5,015 nucleotides of DNA from B3-G11 sp039714175 (GTDB taxonomy: Bacteria > Actinomycetota > Acidimicrobiia > Spongiisociales > UBA5794): contig JBDLJV010000153.1 in assembly GCA_039714175.1 (NCBI GenBank), positions 1-5,015 of the forward strand, in the 5' to 3' direction. A program made the position numbers and the translations under genes. The notes beneath the pieces were generated by a model. The model was not told the DNA's origin. It saw only the letters and a program-made list of their open reading frames with translations, and ran no database searches. Below, piece by piece: positions 1 through 5,015 of the stretch (the first letter of the stretch is position 1; every line of letters starts with the position of its first letter).

Positions 1-197
1 CGCCTCCACAGCAGCGTCAACGCCACCCCAACGGCGAGGGCGATGCCCAGTGCCGGCAGGGCGAGGTCGTCGCGCAACAGGCCCTCCAAGATCGCCGTCA
101 CGATCACGGCAACCACCAGCCAGCGGTCCCACCAGAGGATGCCGGGATTGTCCGGGGCTCGTGGTTCACGCCACAACGATCGCAATGCGTTCCTCAT
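1..197 (-). CDS. Probable sensor histidine kinase, N-terminal fragment (runs off left edge)
   Basis: The minus strand reads an open frame from ATG at 197-195 to the left edge, giving 65 residues that begin MRNALRSLWREPRAPDNPG. After a basic, Trp-rich cytoplasmic start (WRDRW-like WWDRW at about residues 22-26) comes a hydrophobic stretch at about 27-38 (LVVAVIVTAILE), a short LLRDD turn, and a second hydrophobic stretch at about 46-64 ending in LLWR. From memory of the family, this pattern (WREPRAPD, then paired helices, then LLWRR) is typical of the N-terminal membrane domain of actinobacterial sensor histidine kinases of the HisKA_3/NarL group. The catalytic domains are outside the window, so the call rests on this segment only. 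The start is well fixed: an in-frame TAA lies at 212-210 and there is no other start codon between. A weak GGACGG Shine-Dalgarno-like sequence lies just upstream (206-201). The gene is divergent from the MMPL transporter. It could instead be an unrelated small membrane protein. Confidence 0.6.
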   Translation of the reverse strand, partial: MRNALRSLWREPRAPDNPGILWWDRWLVVAVIVTAILEGLLRDDLALPALGIALAVGVALTLLWR

Positions 198-359
198 AGA
201 CCGTCCACGTTACCGGAGTACCCCATTGCGTGAATCAGCCGAAAGTCCAATCTTGATGTGACCGATGAGCTGACGCATCTCAAGACCTTCGCCCGATGTC
301 AGCAGAAGCAACTTCCGAGACGATGCACTCAAGCAAATGGACAACCAGAGGGAGTACTC
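198..359. promoter_or_regulatory. Divergent intergenic region between kinase fragment and MMPL gene
   Basis: These 162 bases separate two divergently transcribed genes and should hold both promoters. I find no convincing -35/-10 pair on either strand; the best plus-strand -35-like hexamer is TTGATG at 253-258, without a good -10 partner. AAGCAA occurs twice (306-311 and 331-336), 25 bases apart, which may be chance. A GTG-initiated in-frame extension of the MMPL frame starts at 258 but is judged to be untranslated leader. If the left-hand gene is a sensor kinase, its response regulator could bind here; no clear operator palindrome is visible. Confidence 0.45.
348..354 (+). promoter_or_regulatory. 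Ribosome binding site of the MMPL gene
   Basis: GAGGGAG lies 5 bases before ATG at 360. It contains a GGAG core and has ordinary spacing. It decides the start: the upstream in-frame GTG at 258 has no comparable Shine-Dalgarno sequence. Confidence 0.75.
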
Positions 360-2525
360 ATGTCCACACAGTTGTATCGAATGGGCCATTTCGCCGCCCG
401 AAGACCATGGGTCGTCATCGGCTCATGGATCGCCGTGTTTCTCGTCCTCATCGCTGCCACATCGGCATTCGGCAAGGAGCTCGAGGATTCGATGGAGGTG
501 CCGGGCCTCGACAGCCAGCACGCCATCGACCTGCTCTCCGCAGCCCAGTCCGACTCGGCAGGCCTGACCGCACAGGTCGTTGCCGCACCCATCGATGACG
601 GCGCGACATTCGCGTCACCAGACGAACAAGCTGCGCTCAACGAGCTCCGTTCAGATCTGACAACGCTCCCCGGCGTCGTCGGTGCAAGCGAACCGATCGT
701 GTCCCCCAACGGAGACGTGGCGCTGATCTGGCTCCAGTACCCGGTCACCGAGGAATCGGGACCTGCCGATCTCGATGCCCTGAAGGCATTCGGCGTCGAC
801 GCCCGCGAGGATTCACCGCTCCAGATCGAAATGGGTGGCGAGCTGTTCTTCACATTCGAGGAAGCTCCGACCGAGCTCGGTGAGATGCTCGGCCTGGTTG
901 CTGCAGGAGTGATCCTCCTCGTTGCATTCGGATCCGTCATCGCGATGGGCCTACCCATCGGCATGGCGCTCTTCGGGCTCGCTCTCGGTGTCACATCCAT
1001 GGGACTCATCACCTACGTCATAGACATCCCGAGCTGGGCTCCGGAGATGGCGGCGATGATCGGCCTCGGCGTCGGCATCGACTACGCCCTGTTCATACTC
1101 ACCCGCCACCGCGAATACCTCGCGGAGGGCCTCGCCGTCGACGAGGCTGCTGGTCGGGCTCTCGCCACGGCAGGCCAGTCGGTGCTATTCGCAGGTGGCA
1201 CGGTGATGATCTCCGTTCTCGGTCTGGCAATCGCCGGTCTCCCATTCATGACCGCTGCAGCTGTGGCCACCTCGGTGGTGGTTGGTGTGATGGTCCTCTC
1301 TTCACTGACGCTGCTGCCGGCGTTCCTTGGTCTCGCCGGTCACCGGCTCGACCGCAGCTGGTTCCGTCGCCGTTCGAACGTTGCCGGTACGACAGTCGGT
1401 GCACGGTGGCGACGATGGGGCGAGCACGTGACCAGGAATGCATGGGCCTACGCCATTGGCGTCACTGCAGTGCTCGTGCTCCTCACGGCTCCGATTCTCT
1501 CCCTGAGGCTCGGATTCCCCGACGAGGGCACGTATCCCGAGTCGCGGACCGAACGCAGGGCGTACGATCTCGTCGCTGAAGGATTCGGCCCCGGCATCAA
1601 CGGTCCGCTCCTTGTCGCGATAGACATCTCCGAGGATGCAAGCATCGTCGAACCGCTCAGGGACGCGATTGCACGTGATGCAGGTATTGCGGGGCTCACG
1701 TCTCCGAATGTGGATGCGGAGGCCGGTGTTGCTTCCATCGTTGCCTATCCGGCGACGGCGCCACAGGACGACGCAACCGTCGAAACCATCGACCGCCTCA
1801 GGGCCGATGTCTTCCCTGCCGTGCTTGCGCAGAGCGAGGCAACAGCACACATCGGTGGCTCAACCGCCAGCATCGCCGACATGGGTGCCCAGGTGAGGGA
1901 TCGCCTGCCCTGGTTCATTGCAGCAGTGGTCGGGTTGTCGTTCCTGCTCCTCGTCGTGTTGTTCCGGTCGATCCTCGTTCCGCTCAAGGCTGCGATCCTC
2001 AACCTGTTGAGTATCGGGGCTGCCTACGGCATGCTCGTTGCAGTGTTCCAGTGGGGCTGGGGTATGGACCTCATCGGACTCGAGGCAACGATCCCGGTCA
2101 TCTCGTTCCTCCCGCTGTTCATGTTTGCGGTCCTGTTCGGCCTGTCGATGGACTACGAGGTGTTCCTCCTCTCCCGTATCAGGGAGGAGTACGCGGCCAC
2201 GGGCGACAACGACGAGTCCGTGATCCGCGGCATTGCGAGCACCGCTCGGGTAATCACCTCGGCCGCCCTCATCATGGTTTCGGTGTTCCTGGGCTTCGCG
2301 CTCGGAGACGACCCGACCATCAAGATGATGGGACTTGGGTTGGCCACTGCCATCTTCGTCGATGCAACCGTGGTGCGGATGATCCTCGTCCCCGCAACGA
2401 TGAAGCTGCTGGGCGATGCCAACTGGTGGCTACCGGCATGGCTGGATCGTCTGCTGCCCATGATCGACATCGATGGGCAGGATGTGGCGGTGGACGAAGA
2501 AGCCAGAGTATCGGTGCTCGCCTGA
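360..2525 (+). CDS. MMPL/RND-family transporter (complete)
   Basis: This is a 721-residue inner-membrane transporter of the MMPL branch of the RND superfamily, whose members use the proton motive force to export lipids, pigments, antibiotics or other hydrophobic molecules. The architecture is the usual two-fold repeat. Helix 1 is at about 17-37, followed by an extracytoplasmic domain at about 38-172. A five-helix bundle at about 175-328 contains GIDYALF at 239-245. A basic cytoplasmic linker (330-358) leads to helix 7 at about 361-382, then a second extracytoplasmic domain at about 385-514 with the family's FGPG motif at 409-412. A second five-helix bundle at about 516-685 contains GLSMDYEVF at 594-602. 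D241-Y242 and D598-Y599 match the family's proton-relay positions, so the pump looks functional. The length fits ActII-3-like actinobacterial MMPL proteins and is shorter than the large mycobacterial MmpL proteins. A short acidic tail (about 702-721) ends the protein. ATG at 360 is chosen because of its strong RBS and because the protein then opens with a typical MMPL N-terminus. The substrate cannot be told from sequence. No accessory MmpS-like gene is visible. Confidence 0.93.
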   Translation: MSTQLYRMGHFAARRPWVVIGSWIAVFLVLIAATSAFGKELEDSMEVPGLDSQHAIDLLSAAQSDSAGLTAQVVAAPIDDGATFASPDEQAALNELRSDLTTLPGVVGASEPIVSPNGDVALIWLQYPVTEESGPADLDALKAFGVDAREDSPLQIEMGGELFFTFEEAPTELGEMLGLVAAGVILLVAFGSVIAMGLPIGMALFGLALGVTSMGLITYVIDIPSWAPEMAAMIGLGVGIDYALFILTRHREYLAEGLAVDEAAGRALATAGQSVLFAGGTVMISVLGLAIAGLPFMTAAAVATSVVVGVMVLSSLTLLPAFLGLAGHRLDRSWFRRRSNVAGTTVGARWRRWGEHVTRNAWAYAIGVTAVLVLLTAPILSLRLGFPDEGTYPESRTERRAYDLVAEGFGPGINGPLLVAIDISEDASIVEPLRDAIARDAGIAGLTSPNVDAEAGVASIVAYPATAPQDDATVETIDRLRADVFPAVLAQSEATAHIGGSTASIADMGAQVRDRLPWFIAAVVGLSFLLLVVLFRSILVPLKAAILNLLSIGAAYGMLVAVFQWGWGMDLIGLEATIPVISFLPLFMFAVLFGLSMDYEVFLLSRIREEYAATGDNDESVIRGIASTARVITSAALIMVSVFLGFALGDDPTIKMMGLGLATAIFVDATVVRMILVPATMKLLGDANWWLPAWLDRLLPMIDIDGQDVAVDEEARVSVLA

Positions 2526-2545
2526 CGACGGTGCAGCCCTGACCC

Positions 2546-2564
2546 GGAGAGCGTGTCGCTCTCC
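2546..2564 (+). terminator. Hairpin 1 after the MMPL gene
   Basis: Perfect 8-bp inverted repeat GGAGAGCG / CGCTCTCC around a TGT loop, starting 20 bases after the MMPL stop codon. There is no T-tract after it, as is common for terminator hairpins in high-GC actinobacteria. It is the first hairpin met by transcription leaving the MMPL gene. Confidence 0.55.
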
Positions 2565-2568
2565 ACTC

Positions 2569-2602
2569 GACAGCCCGGGTAGCGATCGCTGCCCGGGCTG
2601 TC
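2569..2602. terminator. Hairpin 2: 34-base near-perfect palindrome, likely two-way terminator
   Basis: Arms GACAGCCCGGG (2569-2579) and CCCGGGCTGTC (2592-2602) are an exact 11-bp inverted repeat. The 12 bases between them hold the self-complementary AGCGATCGCT (2581-2590), flanked by T2580 and G2591. Read as RNA on the plus strand this gives about 15 pairs, including one U-G wobble, closed by a GAUC tetraloop. It sits between convergent genes and is symmetrical, so it could stop transcription from both sides. There is no T-tract on either strand. A protein-binding or cruciform role is the alternative. Confidence 0.7.
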
Positions 2603-2607
2603 AGAGG

Positions 2608-2627
2608 TTGCGAGCCGTGGCTCGCAA
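2608..2627. terminator. Hairpin 3 in the convergent gap
   Basis: Perfect 8-bp inverted repeat TTGCGAGC / GCTCGCAA around a CGTG loop. On the minus strand it is the second hairpin met after the permease gene. Its stem carries TT/AA at the base, giving only a very short T run. Confidence 0.5.
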
Positions 2628-2636
2628 TGCGCGTCG

Positions 2637-2652
2637 GCAGAGTCTCCTCTGC
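2637..2652 (-). terminator. Hairpin 4, just after the permease stop
   Basis: A 6-bp inverted repeat GCAGAG / CTCTGC around a TCTC loop (plus-strand reading), 11 bases past the permease stop codon at 2666-2664. It is the weakest of the four hairpins and could be chance, but its position fits the start of the permease gene's termination region. Confidence 0.35.
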
Positions 2653-2663
2653 TCGGGGCGCTG

Positions 2664-5015
2664 TCACTCCATGACACGGAGGGTGGATGGCAGATCCATC
2701 TTGCGCAGCCTGCGTGGTGCCGTCAGCAGCGGTGCAAGCCCCACCGCAACGACGCCAACGATGATCGCCCAGACAACCACCGAAGGTGTGACGATGACCG
2801 GGATTGCTACGTCCGGCATCGACTCGGCCGACGACTGGATCATGTAGCCGACCAGCCAGAAGCCACCCGCTATCCCGATGATCGTCGCTACGACACCGAC
2901 CACGGCGCTCTCGACGAGCAGCATCCGGATGATCCTCCTCGGTCGCACGCCGTAGGCGAACATGGTTGCGTGCTCGCGTCGTCGTTCGTCGACCGAGATG
3001 GCAGCGGCGTTGAACGCGATGAGTACGGCAAGTAGCAACACGACCAGCATGAACAGCTGGAAGATCGCGACGAACTGCCCCATGAAGTCCTCCATCAGCT
3101 TCGCCGTGGCGTCTGCTCGCTGTACCGACGTCACCGCTCCAACCGCAAGGAACTCTGCCTGGAGGTCTCCGACCTCGACACCTTCAGCTCCGACCACGGA
3201 CACAACATTCGCAAGGCCTTCGAGACCGAGCATCGAGGCGTGATCGGTCGCCATGTATGCCACTGCCCGGAAGGGATGCTCATGGATGCCGCTCACGGGC
3301 AGCTCGATCTCCTCGAGCGCGAATGAGAACGGTCCGGTGCGCTGCGGGAGCCGCATGGCCACGGTATCCCCTATGCCTACGTCGAGATCCTCCGCCGCCT
3401 TCGGGGAGATGACCACGGAGGGCTCACCTCGGGGTGCTGCACCCTCATCGATCTCGGGGATGAACAGTCCATCGTCCCAGTCGATGAATTCGACAAGTGC
3501 TCCGAACGGTTCATCGCCGTTGATGTACTCGCCGGGGATCTGCAGCATCGCTTCACCGTCTGTGATGGATGGCGACGCGAGCACGGTCCCGACCGGGCCG
3601 TCACCGGCGAGGTAGACAGAGTCGAACTCGACTACCACCCGGTTGGGAACATTGCCCGTGGCCGCTTCGCCACCCTTTGCCAGGGTCCCCAGCAAGGAGT
3701 CGATCGCTGCCACGATCATTACGAGCACAATGATCGACGCACCGATGCCGAGTGCTGTCAAGAGGCCCCGGCGGGGCGCACGCATCACGTTGCGCAACGG
3801 CATCTGGGAGAACGTGTTGCCCGGGAGTCGGACACGCTTGACGAGCGGGGCGAGACCGCCACCGCGCGAAGCGAGATGGCCGGTACGGATGGCGTCGACC
3901 GGATTCACCCGGATCGCCCGCCAGACAGGGATGCCGACAGCAGCAACCGGGAGCCCGATACCGAGCAGTGCTGCGGTGAAGAAGACGTTCCACTGCGTCG
4001 GTGTGAGCCATTCGGGTTGTGGCAGGAACGAGTCGAGTACGCCGGCCATCGCCGACGCGATCGCCCACCCCGCCAGGACGCCGAGGAGTGCTCCGAGAAC
4101 GGCGATCTGGACACCGAGCAGCATGGGACGCAGTGCGATGCGACGCCGCCGGACACCCAGCGCCATGGCAACACCCATCTCTCTGCGGGTCTGTTCGACC
4201 ATGCGAGCCGTGAGGTTCACGGCAGCAGCAGCGGATCCGAGGAGGATCACGACGGCGAGGATGGTGAAGAACTGCTGGTCACCTTCGATGTCTTCGTAGG
4301 TGGCTGTGTAGGCCAGATCGTCGTCGGTGTTCGTGACGACGACGCCGACCTCAGGCATCTCTGATGCGAACGCTTCGGCGAGGGTCGCCTGGAATGCGTC
4401 CCTGTCGGCGCCGTCGTCGAGGGTGAGCACCATGTCATTGACCGTGCCCGGCTGCCCTGCGATCTCGCCGGCGGTCTCGAGGGACGTGAACACCGCGCCA
4501 AAACTTGCCTGGGCGAAGAACCCTCCGCCTTCGGTGATCACGAGGAAGTACTCGGGCGTGATGGCGTGACCGACGTAGGAGATGTCCCGGTCGCCGCTGA
4601 GTGTCAGCGTCCCTTCGGCGGGAAGCTCGTGATAGATGGCGAAGTTGCGCTCGATGAGCGATGTCGTCTCTCCGGCGTCGCCTTCATCGAGTGCTCTGCC
4701 CTCGGGGACATCGATGCCGTTGATGTTCGGTCCATTGTCGGCGAGCGGAACACCAACGACAACACCCCGGACGACGATGTCGCCTTCCGGTGTGCTTGTC
4801 GCAATCTGCGTGGGAACCTGGAGACGTTCCTCGATCTCCGTGACGACGCCGCCGCTGTCGGTGGATTCGACCACGGCCTGCATCGATCCGGCATCGACGA
4901 AGGATCCCTCCGCCAGCTCCACACGGAGATCGAACATGTTGAGCAGTTCGTAGCTGTGGTCGGCAGTGACCTTCCGCCACTTCGCAACTGACGACAACCC
5001 CGAGTAGGCCCCGAC
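2664..5015 (-). CDS. FtsX/MacB-type ABC transporter permease, two-module (5' end beyond right edge)
   Basis: The frame is open to the right edge, giving 783 visible residues (numbered here from the edge) that begin inside the protein at VGAYSGLSSVAKW. Such permeases normally start with a cytoplasmic end and one membrane helix, so roughly the first 20-40 residues are missing. The visible order is: extracytoplasmic domain 1 (about 1-246), containing ITPEYF at 152-157 and YEDIEGDQQFF at 240-250; three FtsX helices at about 250-272, 294-323 and 342-365, with a coupling-helix-like RREMGVAMALG at 277-287; a linker; a helix at about 416-438; extracytoplasmic domain 2 (about 444-645); and a second FtsX set at about 647-673, 696-726 and 741-764 with the matching segment ERRREHATMFAYG at 677-689. 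It ends KMDLPSTLRVME, a tail I recognise in actinobacterial members. Proteins of this class work with a LolD/MacB-like ATPase in envelope export, lipoprotein handling or mechanotransmission; the substrate is unknown. No ATPase domain is present, so the partner must be encoded elsewhere, plausibly upstream past the edge. A TTG at 4997-4995 could be taken as a start but would discard the first helix. The gene converges on the MMPL transporter. Confidence 0.9.
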   Translation of the reverse strand, partial: VGAYSGLSSVAKWRKVTADHSYELLNMFDLRVELAEGSFVDAGSMQAVVESTDSGGVVTEIEERLQVPTQIATSTPEGDIVVRGVVVGVPLADNGPNINGIDVPEGRALDEGDAGETTSLIERNFAIYHELPAEGTLTLSGDRDISYVGHAITPEYFLVITEGGGFFAQASFGAVFTSLETAGEIAGQPGTVNDMVLTLDDGADRDAFQATLAEAFASEMPEVGVVVTNTDDDLAYTATYEDIEGDQQFFTILAVVILLGSAAAAVNLTARMVEQTRREMGVAMALGVRRRRIALRPMLLGVQIAVLGALLGVLAGWAIASAMAGVLDSFLPQPEWLTPTQWNVFFTAALLGIGLPVAAVGIPVWRAIRVNPVDAIRTGHLASRGGGLAPLVKRVRLPGNTFSQMPLRNVMRAPRRGLLTALGIGASIIVLVMIVAAIDSLLGTLAKGGEAATGNVPNRVVVEFDSVYLAGDGPVGTVLASPSITDGEAMLQIPGEYINGDEPFGALVEFIDWDDGLFIPEIDEGAAPRGEPSVVISPKAAEDLDVGIGDTVAMRLPQRTGPFSFALEEIELPVSGIHEHPFRAVAYMATDHASMLGLEGLANVVSVVGAEGVEVGDLQAEFLAVGAVTSVQRADATAKLMEDFMGQFVAIFQLFMLVVLLLAVLIAFNAAAISVDERRREHATMFAYGVRPRRIIRMLLVESAVVGVVATIIGIAGGFWLVGYMIQSSAESMPDVAIPVIVTPSVVVWAIIVGVVAVGLAPLLTAPRRLRKMDLPSTLRVME

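Noticed and set aside
43..261. Plus-strand open frame of 72 codons at the left end
   Set aside because: It lies mostly opposite the minus-strand membrane-protein fragment, its product is Arg/Ser-rich with no recognisable fold, and the antisense frame has clear transmembrane coding character.
253..280. TTGATG followed by GCATCT as a sigma-70-type promoter
   Set aside because: The -10-like hexamer matches poorly, so the pair is no better than expected by chance in a region of this size.
329..1012. Long minus-strand open frame (227 codons) opposite the MMPL gene
   Set aside because: Ser/Pro/Arg-rich translation typical of antisense frames in high-GC DNA; the plus strand encodes conserved MMPL sequence throughout.
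2582..2589. GCGATCGC octamer as a HIP1 repeat and a sign of cyanobacterial origin
   Set aside because: Only this copy was noticed, it is the centre of a larger palindrome that explains its symmetry, and the genes look actinobacterial.
2473..2847. Plus-strand open frame spanning the convergent gap
   Set aside because: It overlaps the ends of both real genes and the hairpin cluster, has no plausible product, and its Cys/Arg-rich composition is typical of non-coding GC-rich DNA.
3643..4299. Long plus-strand open frame (218 codons) opposite the permease gene
   Set aside because: Low-complexity Arg/Ser/Thr/Pro translation without domains; it is a shadow of the conserved FtsX-type coding region on the minus strand.

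Overview
The window comes from a high-GC bacterium. Its GC-rich third codon positions, the MMPL transporter and the MacB/FtsX-type permease with its conserved C-terminus (KMDLPSTLRV) all point to an actinobacterium. A lineage such as Acidimicrobiia is possible, but the sequence alone does not settle it.

Layout, left to right. (1) Bases 1-197, minus strand, hold the first 65 codons of a membrane protein that runs off the left edge; they resemble the N-terminus of an actinobacterial two-component sensor histidine kinase. (2) Bases 198-359 are a divergent intergenic region that should carry the promoters of both flanking genes. (3) Bases 360-2525, plus strand, encode a complete MMPL/RND-family transporter of 721 residues with both GxDY-type proton-relay motifs intact. 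(4) Bases 2526-2663 are a convergent gap filled almost entirely by four consecutive hairpins, including a 34-base near-perfect palindrome; this is best read as a two-way terminator. (5) Bases 2664-5015, minus strand, encode a large two-module FtsX/MacB-type ABC permease whose first membrane helix lies beyond the right edge.

Together this looks like an envelope export locus: a pmf-driven exporter facing an ABC permease, with a probable sensor kinase divergent from the exporter. The kinase and its unseen response regulator may control the MMPL gene; that is an inference from gene order. The ATPase partner of the permease is not in the window and may lie upstream of it, past the right edge. I see no mobile element, CRISPR array, tRNA or rRNA, and no clearly new biological system. 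The most unusual non-coding structure is the hairpin cluster between the convergent genes.
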